Assembly: GCA_963731205.1 (NCBI GenBank)
Contig: CAVSUJ010000002.1
Coordinates: 1,674,001-1,738,000, forward strand
Source of the DNA: DATAZK01 sp963731205
GTDB taxonomy: Bacteria; Actinomycetota; Actinomycetes; Frankiales; Frankiaceae
DNA length: 64,000 nt
Direction of reading: 5' to 3'
Shown: positions 33,599 through 41,647 of the stretch, one piece after another
Position numbering within the stretch: the first letter of the stretch is position 1
Layout of the letters: the number at the start of each line of letters is the position of its first letter
The notes under the pieces: generated by a model
The model's database searches: none
What the model was told of the DNA's origin: nothing
Seen by the model: the letters and a program-made list of their open reading frames with translations, nothing else
Made by a program: the position numbers and the translations under genes

Positions 33599-34473
33599 CC
33601 GGCCTGCCGCTGCCGCCCGGCTCGGCAGCCGCCACGCGTCCGGCCCTCTTCGTGAAGATCGAAAACGCTCCCGAGGCGCGGCCGCAGACCGGCCTCGACA
33701 AGGCCGACGTGGTCTACGAGGCGATCGCGGAGGGCGGGATCACCCGGTTCGCAGCGATCTTCCAGAGCACCGACCCGGGCGACCTCGGGCCGGTGCGTTC
33801 GGTGCGCCCGCAGGACCCTGACATCGCGGCGCCGCTGCACGGGATCGCTGCATTCTCCGGCGGGGTGGCGCCGATTGTCAGCGACCTCTCGACCGTCGCA
33901 GAGGACCTGTCCGCTGATACCAGCGTCGCGGCCTCGGCGTATCACCGCACGACCGATCGCGTCGCCCCGCACAACCTCTACGCCACCGCCTCCAAGCTCT
34001 GGGCGCTCGCCGCCGCGCCCTACAACGTGGCGCCCACGCCACTCTTCGAATACGGCGCGATGCCCGCCGGGGCGTCGCCCGCCTCCGCGGCCGACGTGCC
34101 CATGTCGGGGGTCGCGGATGTGCGCTGGACCTGGGACGGGAAGGCCTGGCGGCGCAGCCAAGGCGGGGTGCCGTTCACGGTCACGGGTACGGGCCAGATC
34201 GGCCCGGCCAACGTGATCCTGCAGTACGTGCAGATTGCCAGTGCCGGCTACCAGGACGTGGCCGGCACCCCGGTGCCGTCGACCGTCGTCATCGGGACCG
34301 GCAAGGCTCAGGTGCTTCGTGGCGGCAAGGTCGTCAACGGGACGTGGACCAAAGCCGGCCGCTTCGATGTCACGCACTTCACGACCACCGGAGGCCAGCC
34401 CCTGTTGCTGCAGCCCGGACGCACTTGGGTGGAGCTGGTCCCGAACACGGCAACTGTGACCGTGACCCCGTAG
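33436..34473 (+). CDS. DUF3048 (YerB-like) domain lipoprotein
   Basis: 345 residues from a GTG at 33436; GTG at 33445 is also possible. An Arg-rich start (TRRRRR) precedes a hydrophobic stretch and the lipobox LAGC, which marks a lipid-anchored exported protein. The DUF3048 domain is seen in ALFVKIENAPEARPQTGLDKADVVYEAIAEGGITRF, followed by GPVRSVRPQD, and later HRTTDRVAPHNLY plus the C-terminal repeat region with GRFDVTHF. The signal peptide is encoded in the 163 bp that overlap the PAP2 gene in another frame. The function of DUF3048 is unknown. Confidence 0.82.
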   Translation: MASVEPRTRRRRRACLGLVAVGVIGAGFLAGCGSDGHSVDRPASSPSVASTQPLTGLPLPPGSAAATRPALFVKIENAPEARPQTGLDKADVVYEAIAEGGITRFAAIFQSTDPGDLGPVRSVRPQDPDIAAPLHGIAAFSGGVAPIVSDLSTVAEDLSADTSVAASAYHRTTDRVAPHNLYATASKLWALAAAPYNVAPTPLFEYGAMPAGASPASAADVPMSGVADVRWTWDGKAWRRSQGGVPFTVTGTGQIGPANVILQYVQIASAGYQDVAGTPVPSTVVIGTGKAQVLRGGKVVNGTWTKAGRFDVTHFTTTGGQPLLLQPGRTWVELVPNTATVTVTP

Positions 34474-34498
34474 CCGGCTGGGTCACCGTCGCGGGCGG

Positions 34499-34504
34499 TA
34501 ACGT
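34499..34504 (+). promoter_or_regulatory. Candidate -10 element TAACGT upstream of mqnA
   Basis: TAACGT ends 8 nt before the ATG at 34513, so mqnA probably has its own promoter rather than being read only from the lipoprotein gene. CCAGGAAA in between could serve as a weak ribosome-binding site. Confidence 0.4.
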
Positions 34505-34512
34505 CCAGGAAA

Positions 34513-35373
34513 ATGAGCACAAACGGGCAGCCGCGTGAGGTTCCGCAGCGCCCGAGGGTGGGCCACATCCAGTTCCTGAACTGCCTCCCGCTCTACTGGG
34601 GTCTGGTGCGTAGCGGCGCCCTGCTCGATGTGGTGCTCACCAAGGACACCCCTGACCGGCTGAACGACGCGCTCGTCGCGGGCGATCTCGACATCGGACC
34701 GATCAGCCTGGTCGAGTACCTGCGCCATGCCGACGAGCTGGTTGTGCTGCCCGATCTGGCCGTCGGATCCGATGGCCCGGTGCTCTCGGTGGTCATGGTC
34801 AGCACGGTGCCGATCGATCAGATCCGCAGTGTCGCCCTCGGGTCGACGTCACGCACCAGCGTGCTGCTCGCCCGGTTGCTGCTGGAGCAGGACCACGGGC
34901 TGTCGCCGTCGTACACCGTCATGCCTCCCGACCTCGGCGCGATGTTGCGAGAAGCGGACGCAGCCGTGGTGATCGGTGATACCGCGCTGCGTGCGACGTT
35001 CATCGACGCGCCACGCCTCGGGCTTTCGGTGCTCGATCTCGGCGCTGCCTGGCACGAGATGTCGGGTCTGCCGATGGTTTTTGCGCTCTGGGCCGCCCGT
35101 CGTGACTACGCCGAGCAGCATCCCGACCAGGTTCGCCAGGTGGCGGGGGCATTTCGGGCCAGCCTGGATCTCGCGCTCGCTCAGGTGGACGAGGTCGCAC
35201 GGGATGCGGCCCGGTGGGAGGCGTTCGATCCGGAATTGCTTGCGCGCTACTTCACCACGCTCGATTTCCGTCTCGGCGAACGCCAGCAGCAGGGAATCCG
35301 TGAGTTCGCCAAGCGGGCAGCCGCGGCCGGCGAGGTGCCTTTGCTCCCTGACATCCGCTTCGCCACAGTCTGA
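34513..35373 (+). CDS. mqnA: Chorismate dehydratase (menaquinone biosynthesis)
   Basis: 286 residues of the periplasmic-binding-protein-like MqnA fold. RVGHIQFLNCLPLYWGL at the start (the conserved IxFLNxxPL), ALVAGDLDIGPISLVEYL, VALGSTSRTSVLLARLLL and ADAAVVIGDTAL are family signatures. MqnA converts chorismate to 3-[(1-carboxyvinyl)oxy]benzoate, the first step of the futalosine pathway. Its product is the substrate of MqnE, encoded 2.4 kb upstream. The gene appears to be monocistronic or to begin a short transcript with the response-regulator gene 76 bp downstream. Confidence 0.93.
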   Translation: MSTNGQPREVPQRPRVGHIQFLNCLPLYWGLVRSGALLDVVLTKDTPDRLNDALVAGDLDIGPISLVEYLRHADELVVLPDLAVGSDGPVLSVVMVSTVPIDQIRSVALGSTSRTSVLLARLLLEQDHGLSPSYTVMPPDLGAMLREADAAVVIGDTALRATFIDAPRLGLSVLDLGAAWHEMSGLPMVFALWAARRDYAEQHPDQVRQVAGAFRASLDLALAQVDEVARDAARWEAFDPELLARYFTTLDFRLGERQQQGIREFAKRAAAAGEVPLLPDIRFATV

Positions 35374-35409
35374 ATGAGCCTGCGTGGCCAGCAAAAATCG
35401 CTCTAATTG

Positions 35410-35446
35410 ACCAGTTCCACGAACGGTACGTTTCGGTACAACTGGT
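35410..35446. promoter_or_regulatory. Nested inverted repeats directly before the response-regulator start
   Basis: ACCAGTT (35410-35416) and AACTGGT (35440-35446) form a perfect outer pair. Between them AACG (35422-35425) and CGTT (35429-35432) form an inner palindrome, AACGGTACGTT. TACGTT at 35427-35432 is also a possible -10 element. The block ends 3 bp before the GTG, so a protein or an RNA hairpin here would block transcription or translation. Confidence 0.4.
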
Positions 35447-35449
35447 TAG

Positions 35450-35866
35450 GTGACGATCGCCCCGCCAGCGCCGGTCCGGGTGCTGGTGGCCGATGACAGC
35501 GTGGGTGTGCGGGAGTTGCTCGTCCTGCTGCTCAACATGGAGGACGACTTCACGGTCGTCGGCCAGGCGCGCGACGGCGTCGACGCGATCGAGCTGGCCG
35601 AGAGCCTTCAACCGGATCTGGTGATCCTCGACGTCTCGATGCCCCGCCTCGACGGGATCGAGGCGCTGCCTCAGGTACGTGCCGTTTGCCCGGGTTCGCA
35701 AGTGGTGATCTTTTCTGGCGACTCCGACACCACGTTGGAGTCCGAAGCTCGCGCGGCCGGTGCCGCTGCCGTCATCGCCAAGGACATGGGCGCGACCACC
35801 CTCGTCGAGAAGCTGAGCGCCCTCTTCGTCCGCCGGCGCATCGACGAGCTGCCGGCCACCGGCTGA
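35450..35866 (+). CDS. Response regulator, receiver domain only
   Basis: 138 residues forming one CheY-like receiver. VLVADDS carries the acidic pair, LVILDVSMPRLDG the phospho-acceptor aspartate, VVIFSGDS the switch Thr/Ser position, and VIAKDMG the conserved lysine. The last ~15 residues are hydrophilic and no output domain follows. It may act through protein-protein contact, like CheY or Spo0F. No histidine kinase gene is nearby. Start is GTG at 35450, just after nested inverted repeats. Confidence 0.85.
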   Translation: MTIAPPAPVRVLVADDSVGVRELLVLLLNMEDDFTVVGQARDGVDAIELAESLQPDLVILDVSMPRLDGIEALPQVRAVCPGSQVVIFSGDSDTTLESEARAAGAAAVIAKDMGATTLVEKLSALFVRRRIDELPATG

Positions 35867-35875
35867 GCCGTCGCC

Positions 35876-36649
35876 TCAGGGCGAGTCGAGCTCGAAAACG
35901 TACTCCGCGTCTCGGGTGAGGCGCACCAGTACGTGCGGCGGCAGGATCGGTGCATCGGCGGGATCGTCGGAGAGCGCGTTGACCTGCGTGGTGAAGGCGG
36001 CCGCGGCCGCGCGTTTCGCATCGCGGACGTCATCGGGCAGCAGCACCCGGCGCGCCTGCCACCAAGGCACCCGGGGGTCGTCCGGTTCGGCCCAGTGCCA
36101 CATCCACACCGGGTACGCGAGCAGCCGGGCCGTCGCACCGGCGGCGGTGATCGCGGCGGCGCCGGCGGCGGCGTGGTCGGGGTGGCCGTCTCCCGTCCAC
36201 GGCGCGATGCACCAGGCCGGCCCGCGGTCCGCGTTCTGGGCGAGGATGCGCATCACCGCCGCCGTGATGTCGGCGCCGTAGGACTCGGCCTGGCGTACCC
36301 CACCGTCCGGCATCCGCAGCCGCACGACCGACGCCGGCTTCAGCCCGAGCTGGGAGAGCGCGTCCTCGCTCTCGACAATGCGACGGGCGGCGAGCGCGCG
36401 CGGCGAGAGCGTAGGCGATCCCGGGTGGGAGGCCTCCCCGTCGGTGACGGCGACGATGTGCACGGCGGTGCCGGTACGGGCGAGCAGCGTGAGCAGCCCG
36501 CCGACGCCCAGCACCTCGTCGTCCGGATGGGGAGCGATGACCACCGCGGTCGCCGGAGGGGCAGGCATGCGCAGCTTGGGACGGCTCGCGAGCCCCGGCC
36601 AGCTCTGCCAGGCATGCTCAGGAGTTCCCTCGCCGGACAGGTCGACCAT
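35876..36649 (-). CDS. PIG-L family deacetylase
   Basis: 257 residues. VVIAPHPDDEVLGVGG carries the zinc-binding His-Asp-Asp motif, and DGHPDHAAAG carries the third zinc ligand region, as in MshB, Mca and BshB. The family removes N-acetyl groups from amino-sugars or cleaves mycothiol conjugates. In an actinobacterium a mycothiol-related role is possible, but the sequence lacks an obvious MshB-specific signature that I can name. It converges on the response-regulator gene (9 bp) and is divergent from mqnC (34 bp between starts). Confidence 0.82.
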   Translation of the reverse strand: MVDLSGEGTPEHAWQSWPGLASRPKLRMPAPPATAVVIAPHPDDEVLGVGGLLTLLARTGTAVHIVAVTDGEASHPGSPTLSPRALAARRIVESEDALSQLGLKPASVVRLRMPDGGVRQAESYGADITAAVMRILAQNADRGPAWCIAPWTGDGHPDHAAAGAAAITAAGATARLLAYPVWMWHWAEPDDPRVPWWQARRVLLPDDVRDAKRAAAAAFTTQVNALSDDPADAPILPPHVLVRLTRDAEYVFELDSP

Positions 36650-36671
36650 GCCGCGCCACCTCCTTCCCTCG

Positions 36672-36677
36672 TACGAT
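36672..36677 (+). promoter_or_regulatory. Candidate -10 element TACGAT upstream of mqnC
   Basis: TACGAT ends 6 nt before the GTG at 36684, the position expected for a leaderless transcript. No ribosome-binding site is visible. Confidence 0.45.
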
Positions 36678-36683
36678 CGGTGA

Positions 36684-37838
36684 GTGAGCCTCGCTGATGT
36701 CTTGGACCACGCTGCAGGTGGAGGACGGATCGACGCCGCCCAGGCGCTCGCCCTCTACCAGCACGCCCCCTTCCATGAGCTCGGAGCGGCCGCTGATGCC
36801 GTCCGCCGCCGCAAATTCGCGGGCACCGAACACATCGCGACGTACCTGATCGACCGAAATATCAACTACACCAACGTTTGCGTGACCGCGTGCCGTTTCT
36901 GTGCCTTCTACCGGCCGCCGAAGTCGGAAGAGGGCTGGGTCCGCAGCATCGACGACATCGTCGAACGCTGCCGGGAGGCAGTGGAACTGGGTGCGACGCA
37001 AATCATGCTGCAGGGCGGCCACCACCCGGAGTTCGGGATCGAGCGGTACGAGGCGATGTTCTCGGCGATCAAGGGAGCTTTCCCGCAGCTCGCGCTCCAC
37101 TCGCTCGGAGCGTCCGAGGTCGTTCACATCGGACGGGTGAGCGGGCTGGAGCACGACGAGGTGATTCGCCGTCTCGCCGCGTCAGGGCTCGACAGCTTTG
37201 CCGGCGCCGGCGCGGAGATCCTGGTCGCCCGGCCGCGGACCGCGATCGCGCCGTTGAAGGAGAGCGGCGAGACGTGGCTGTCGGTCATGGAGACCGCCCA
37301 TGGCCTCGGGGTCGAGTCGACGGCGACGTTCATGATGGGCACCGGCGAGAGCGACGCCGAGCGCATCGAGCATTTGCGGATGATTCGCGACGTGCAGGAC
37401 CGCACCGGCGGTTTCCGCTCCTTCATCCCGTGGACGTATCAGTCGGAGAACAACCACCTCGGCGATATCGCCCATGCCTCGATCTACGAGTACCTGCGGC
37501 TCGTCGCCGTCGCCCGGCTCTACTTCGACAACATCCAGCACCTGCAGGGCTCGTGGCTGACGACCGGCAAGACCGCCGGCCAGCTCACTCTCCACATGGG
37601 CGCCGACGACCTCGGCTCCGTCATGCTCGAGGAAAACGTCGTCTCCTCCGCCGGCGCGAAGCACCGCACCAACCGCCTCGAGCTGCTCCAGCTCATCCGC
37701 ACCGCCGGCCGCGTCCCTGCTCAGCGCGACACCCTCTACAACCACCTCGTCATCCACGACGACCCCGCCAACGATCCGGTGGACGACCGCGTCCGCTCTC
37801 ACGTCAGCTCCACCGCGCTCCAGCTCACCCCCGCGTAA
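36684..37838 (+). CDS. mqnC: Cyclic dehypoxanthinyl futalosine synthase
   Basis: 384 residues, radical SAM. NYTNVCVTACRFCAFYRPP gives cluster cysteines C66, C70 and C73, the same numbering as in MqnE. MLQGGHHPEFGIERYEAMF, HSLGASEVVHIGRVSGL and TFMMGTGES are MqnC signatures, and the PWTYQSENNHL stretch is typical. The enzyme closes the ring of dehypoxanthine futalosine, the third committed step toward dihydroxynaphthoate. A likely aminodeoxyfutalosine deaminase gene and menG follow, keeping the pathway context. The gene has its own candidate leaderless promoter. Confidence 0.93.
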   Translation: MSLADVLDHAAGGGRIDAAQALALYQHAPFHELGAAADAVRRRKFAGTEHIATYLIDRNINYTNVCVTACRFCAFYRPPKSEEGWVRSIDDIVERCREAVELGATQIMLQGGHHPEFGIERYEAMFSAIKGAFPQLALHSLGASEVVHIGRVSGLEHDEVIRRLAASGLDSFAGAGAEILVARPRTAIAPLKESGETWLSVMETAHGLGVESTATFMMGTGESDAERIEHLRMIRDVQDRTGGFRSFIPWTYQSENNHLGDIAHASIYEYLRLVAVARLYFDNIQHLQGSWLTTGKTAGQLTLHMGADDLGSVMLEENVVSSAGAKHRTNRLELLQLIRTAGRVPAQRDTLYNHLVIHDDPANDPVDDRVRSHVSSTALQLTPA

Positions 37839-37859
37839 GCAGGACAGGTCGCTCGGACG

Positions 37860-38097
37860 ATCCGCCGGGCTTACGCGAGGGCTCGGCGGAACTGGTCGAC
37901 GACCCTGGGGCCATCAACAACGGCCCGTTGTGCAGGGCGATCGTCAACGGTCCGACCGCACGCCAACGACCTGCGCGTAACTGTGCCACCGCCCTCGATC
38001 TCGTCACACCGCAAGCCAGCAGCTGCCCTCGATGAGCGATCTGCGCCTGCTCCTCGGCCAGATCGCGAAGGCTCGTCAGCATGCCGATAGCCAACAT
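37860..38097 (-). pseudogene. Remnant of an AbiEi-type/DUF559 protein (N-terminal part only)
   Basis: The minus-strand frame starts with MLAIGMLTSLRDLAEEQ, then QIAHRGQLLACGVTRSRAVAQLRAGRWRAVG and LTIALHNGPL. This pattern (HG.l....l...G.s...l..l...GRW..v...v...hnGPL) is the N-terminal helix-turn-helix of AbiEi-like antitoxin/DUF559 proteins common in actinobacteria. After LHNGPL the similarity stops, no wider domain follows, and the frame ends near 37825. The C-terminal nuclease-like domain seems deleted. It occupies most of the 378-bp gap between mqnC and the amidohydrolase gene. I treat it as a decayed gene. Confidence 0.55.
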
Positions 38098-38216
38098 GTC
38101 GAATGGTGCCCCGCAGCGATGTCCACAGGCGCGTGCGCTGACTCAGCCCCCGTATGCGCGACAGCGCGCTCGAACGGTCTGACAGGCATACGCGGGAGCC
38201 TGAGAAGCTGGAGCGC

Positions 38217-39413
38217 ATGCACCTTCTCGTGGCGCCCTGGGTGGTGCCGGTCGCCGGTCCGCCGATCCGCGACGGCGGGGTGCTGGTCGACGGAGGCCGG
38301 ATCGTCGCCGTCGGGCCGGCCGATGACCTGCGTGGACGCGCAAGCGACATCACCGAGCACCCGGGGGTCCTCACACCCGGCCTGGTGAATGCCCATGCCC
38401 ACCTGCAGTACGGGCCGGCCTTCGCCGATCTCGCGGGCGGCGGGCAGGCCTTCCCGGACTGGCTGCTGCAGATGAATCAGCGGCGCGCGACGATGGGCGA
38501 CGACGGGTGGCGTGCAGAGGTCGCCGCCAGCTGGGGGCTCGCGTACGCAAGTGGCACGGTGGCGGTCGCCGACATCGTCACGAACGTCTCCGCTCTCGAT
38601 GTGGCCGTCCCGGGCGTGCGCTACCTGGAGTCGGTGGCGCTGCCGAGCCAGGCGTGGCCGGCCGAGCAGGAGCGCCTGGCGCCGGTTCTGCACCACCACA
38701 GCGACACCGGACTCTCGCCGCACACGCTCTACACGATCGGCACCGCCGTCCTGCGCGGTTCCATCGACCTGGCCCGCCAGACCGAGCGCCGCCTGCACCC
38801 CCACCTGGCCGAGACGGCGGATGAGGAGCAGTTCGTACGCCACGGCGACGGTCCCCTGGCGGTGTGGGAGTTCGCGGCCGAGCTGCGCGGTGTCGGTTCC
38901 GGCCGTTCCCCGGCGGAGTACCTGGACTCGCTGGGCGGACTGGGCGACGACGTTCATGTCGCGCATGGCACCCACCTGAGCACGACCGATCGCGCTCTCC
39001 TGCGACGCCGGGGCACCGCCGTAGCTTTGTGCGTGCGGTCCAACGTCATCCTTCGTGCCGGTGTCCCGCCGGTGGCCGCGCTCCTGCGCGAAGGCAGTCC
39101 CATCGCGGTCGGCACCGACTCGCTCGCCTCGACGCCCGACCTGGATCTGCTCGCCGAAGCCCGCGCACTCGCCGCCGCTGCCATCGCGCAGGGCTACGAA
39201 GAAGCCGACCTCGCGGCGCGCATCCTGGAGGCCTGCACCCGGGGTGGGGCGTACGCGATCGGGCGTCCCGATCTCGGCGTTCTCGCCCCCGGAGCGACGG
39301 CCGCGTTGGCCCACATCACGGTCGATGAGCTCGCGGCCGCCGACATCACCCGGGAGATCTTGCGCACCGGCCGTGCCGAACCCGTCCGGGCGCAGGCAGA
39401 CTCGACCACGTGA
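38217..39413 (+). CDS. Amidohydrolase family protein, candidate aminodeoxyfutalosine deaminase
   Basis: 398 residues from the ATG at 38217, with GGAG 4-7 nt upstream. Metal-site motifs are all present: VNAHAHLQYG (HxH), HLAETADEE, VHVAHGTHLS and VGTDSLAS (catalytic aspartate). This is the ATZ/TRZ/guanine-deaminase-like branch of amidohydrolases. In several actinobacteria an enzyme of this type converts aminodeoxyfutalosine to futalosine, and this gene lies between mqnC and menG and overlaps menG by 4 bp, so that reaction is the best guess. It cannot be separated from other aminohydrolases by sequence alone. Confidence 0.78.
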   Translation: MHLLVAPWVVPVAGPPIRDGGVLVDGGRIVAVGPADDLRGRASDITEHPGVLTPGLVNAHAHLQYGPAFADLAGGGQAFPDWLLQMNQRRATMGDDGWRAEVAASWGLAYASGTVAVADIVTNVSALDVAVPGVRYLESVALPSQAWPAEQERLAPVLHHHSDTGLSPHTLYTIGTAVLRGSIDLARQTERRLHPHLAETADEEQFVRHGDGPLAVWEFAAELRGVGSGRSPAEYLDSLGGLGDDVHVAHGTHLSTTDRALLRRRGTAVALCVRSNVILRAGVPPVAALLREGSPIAVGTDSLASTPDLDLLAEARALAAAAIAQGYEEADLAARILEACTRGGAYAIGRPDLGVLAPGATAALAHITVDELAAADITREILRTGRAEPVRAQADSTT

Positions 39414-40102
39414 CGCGAGCGGCGCTGGACAAGCAGCCGGCAGAGGTCGCGGCCATGTTCGACGCGGTTGCCCGGCGCTATGACGTCACCAACACCGTCC
39501 TCTCGCTCGGGCAGGACCGGCTCTGGCGGCAGGCCACCCGCCGCGCGCTCGACCCGCAACCCGGCGAGCGGATCCTCGACCTCGCTGCCGGCACCGCCGT
39601 CAGCAGCGCCCCCCTGGCGAAGGCCGGCGCCCGGGTCGTCGCCGCCGACTTCAGCCTCGGCATGCTCGGTGCCGCCTCCCGCTGCCCGGGCGTCGCGCTG
39701 GTCGCCGCCGACGGCCTCGCCCTGCCCTTCTCCGATGCCAGCTTCGACGCGGCGACGATCTCCTTCGGCCTGCGCAACGTCGCCGATCCGGTGCGCTGCT
39801 TACGCGAGCTGCGCCGCGTGGTGCGCCCCGGCGGACGGCTGGTCGTCTGCGAGTTCTCGCGTCCGGTCTGGGCGCCGTTCCGCACGGTCTACGTCGAATA
39901 CCTGATGCGGGCGCTGCCGACGGTGGCCCGAGCTGTCTCCAGCAGCCCCGATGCGTACGTCTACCTGGCGGAATCCATTCGGGCGTGGCCGGATCAGGCA
40001 GCCCTCGCCGGCCTGCTTCAGCAGGCGGGTTGGACCGACGTCAGCTGGCGCAACCTGACCGGCGGAATCGTCGCGCTGCACCGGGCCGCGGCAGCGGGCT
40101 GA
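39410..40102 (+). CDS. menG: Demethylmenaquinone methyltransferase
   Basis: 230 residues of the MenG/UbiE class I methyltransferase family. YDVTNTVLSLGQDRLWR and VAAMFDAVARR are the family's first signature. ILDLAAGTAVSSAPLA is the SAM loop, with GTA where most have GTG. ATISFGLRNVADP is the second signature, and the C-terminal SSPDAYVYLAESIRAWPDQAALA completes the set. It carries out the last methylation of menaquinone. The GTG start overlaps the amidohydrolase stop (GTGA), tying deaminase and methyltransferase into one unit. Confidence 0.92.
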   Translation: MTRAALDKQPAEVAAMFDAVARRYDVTNTVLSLGQDRLWRQATRRALDPQPGERILDLAAGTAVSSAPLAKAGARVVAADFSLGMLGAASRCPGVALVAADGLALPFSDASFDAATISFGLRNVADPVRCLRELRRVVRPGGRLVVCEFSRPVWAPFRTVYVEYLMRALPTVARAVSSSPDAYVYLAESIRAWPDQAALAGLLQQAGWTDVSWRNLTGGIVALHRAAAAG

Positions 40103-40156
40103 GAGCCCGACCCGACATCCCTCGCGCCAGCCGCGACACGAGCCCAAATCCCCACT

Positions 40157-40162
40157 TAGACT
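40157..40162 (+). promoter_or_regulatory. Candidate -10 element TAGACT for the menJ leader transcript
   Basis: TAGACT is followed by about 90 nt of leader before the ATG at 40260. The leader contains a GTGAA-GAAA-TTCAC hairpin at 40178-40191, which competes with a CTCGTG/CACGAG pairing (40175-40180 with 40197-40202). A GAAGGA ribosome-binding site follows. Confidence 0.35.
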
Positions 40163-40259
40163 CGTCCACAGGTGCTCGTGAAGAAATTCACAAGCGCACG
40201 AGAGCCCCGTCCCACCCGCAGCAGATTTCGAGCTCCACATCGCGAAGGATGCACCCGGC

Positions 40260-41531
40260 ATGCCGCAGCTTTCGCCGCATTCAGTGCGGCACCTGGAGCA
40301 GGACGCCGACGTCATCGTCGTCGGCGCCGGCCCTGGGGGAGCCACGGCTGCCGCGCACCTGGCCCGCGCCGGCGTGCGGGTGCTGCTGCTGGAGAAGACG
40401 ACCTTCCCGCGCGAGAAGGTCTGCGGCGACGGGCTGACCCCACGCGCGGTGAAGAGCCTGCTCACCCTTGGTGTCGACACCGCAGAATGGCCGCAGAACA
40501 AGGGCCTTCGCATTTTCGGCGGCAAGCACCAGCTCGAGCTCGACTGGCCCGATCTCGCCAGCTTCCCGTCCTATGGGCTCGTGCGGCCGCGTATCGACTT
40601 CGACGAGGTTCTCGCCCGCACCGCGCAGAAGTCCGGCGCCATCCTGCGCGAGGCCACCACGGTTTCCGGCCCACTGCGTGACGAGCGGACCGGTCGCATC
40701 ATCGGCGTCACCATCAAGGACGGCACAAGCCTGCGCGCCCCGCTCGTCCTCGCCGCCGATGGCGTCAGCGCCCGTACCGCGCTGGGCGCCGGCATCGCCA
40801 AACGTGACGACCGGCCGCTGGGCGTCGCCGTCCGCGGCTACCTGGAATCACCGGCACGCACCAATGACCAGTACCTCGAATCGCACCTCGAGCTCTGGGA
40901 CGGCCCTCCCGGCGAGGGGCGCCTGCTGCCCGGCTACGGCTGGGTATTCGGAGTCGGCGACGGCACGGTCAACGTGGGGCTCGGCATCCTGAATACGTCC
41001 GAGGCCTTCGGCAATGTCGATTACAAGGATCTCCTGCGCCGTTGGCTGAACAACGTCCCGGACCTGGCCGGTGTCGATCTGGTCGGCCCGGTACGCGGGG
41101 GCGCCTTGCCGATGGGCTTCAACCGCCAGCCGCACTACCGCGACGGGCTGCTGCTGATCGGCGACGCGGCGGGTGCGGTGAATCCCTTCAACGGCGAAGG
41201 AATCGCGTACGCCATGGAGACCGCCGAGACGGCCGCCGACATCGTGATCCAGGCGCTGGCCAGGCCCGCCGGACCGTCCCGCGAGCAGGCGCTGCAGGCT
41301 TACCCGGCAGCACTGGCCGCCCGGTACGGCGGCTACTTCACTCTCGGGCGCTGGTTCGTCGGCCTCATCGGCCATCCTGCGGTCATGAGCTTGGCCACCA
41401 AGTACGGCTTGCCGCGGCCGACTCTGATGCGCTTCACCCTAAAGTTGCTGGCGAACCTCACCGACCCGCGCGGAGGCGATGCGTTCGACCGGTTGATCAA
41501 TGGCCTGAGCAGGGTGGCGCCCGCCGCATGA
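40260..41531 (+). CDS. menJ: FAD-dependent geranylgeranyl reductase family protein (menaquinone reductase MenJ-like)
   Basis: 423 residues. DVIVVGAGPGGATAAAHLARAGVRVLLLEK is the FAD Rossmann motif. EKVCGDGLTPRAVKSL, the VLAADGVSARTALG region and LLIGDAAGAVNPFNGEGIAYAME (the second FAD motif) match the geranylgeranyl reductase family. In mycobacteria the homologue MenJ (Rv0561c) saturates one isoprene unit of the menaquinone side chain and sits near menG and a polyprenyl synthase, as here. The ATG at 40260 follows GAAGGA. Located between menG and the NADH dehydrogenase operon, it most likely makes the hydrogenated menaquinone used by complex I. Confidence 0.87.
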   Translation: MPQLSPHSVRHLEQDADVIVVGAGPGGATAAAHLARAGVRVLLLEKTTFPREKVCGDGLTPRAVKSLLTLGVDTAEWPQNKGLRIFGGKHQLELDWPDLASFPSYGLVRPRIDFDEVLARTAQKSGAILREATTVSGPLRDERTGRIIGVTIKDGTSLRAPLVLAADGVSARTALGAGIAKRDDRPLGVAVRGYLESPARTNDQYLESHLELWDGPPGEGRLLPGYGWVFGVGDGTVNVGLGILNTSEAFGNVDYKDLLRRWLNNVPDLAGVDLVGPVRGGALPMGFNRQPHYRDGLLLIGDAAGAVNPFNGEGIAYAMETAETAADIVIQALARPAGPSREQALQAYPAALAARYGGYFTLGRWFVGLIGHPAVMSLATKYGLPRPTLMRFTLKLLANLTDPRGGDAFDRLINGLSRVAPAA

Positions 41532-41647
41532 CGCCAGCCCGCGTAGGCTCGACCTGCTTCGGAACAGGCAAGTAAAAGCCGCCGCCCGAGATAAGTCAGA
41601 CCGCCACTAGACCCCGACTACACAGCGATCGATCGGAAGGAGACCGA

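Noticed and set aside
37825..38216. Intact toxin-antitoxin or defence locus in the mqnC-amidohydrolase gap
   Set aside because: Only one damaged half-domain is present, with no partner gene.
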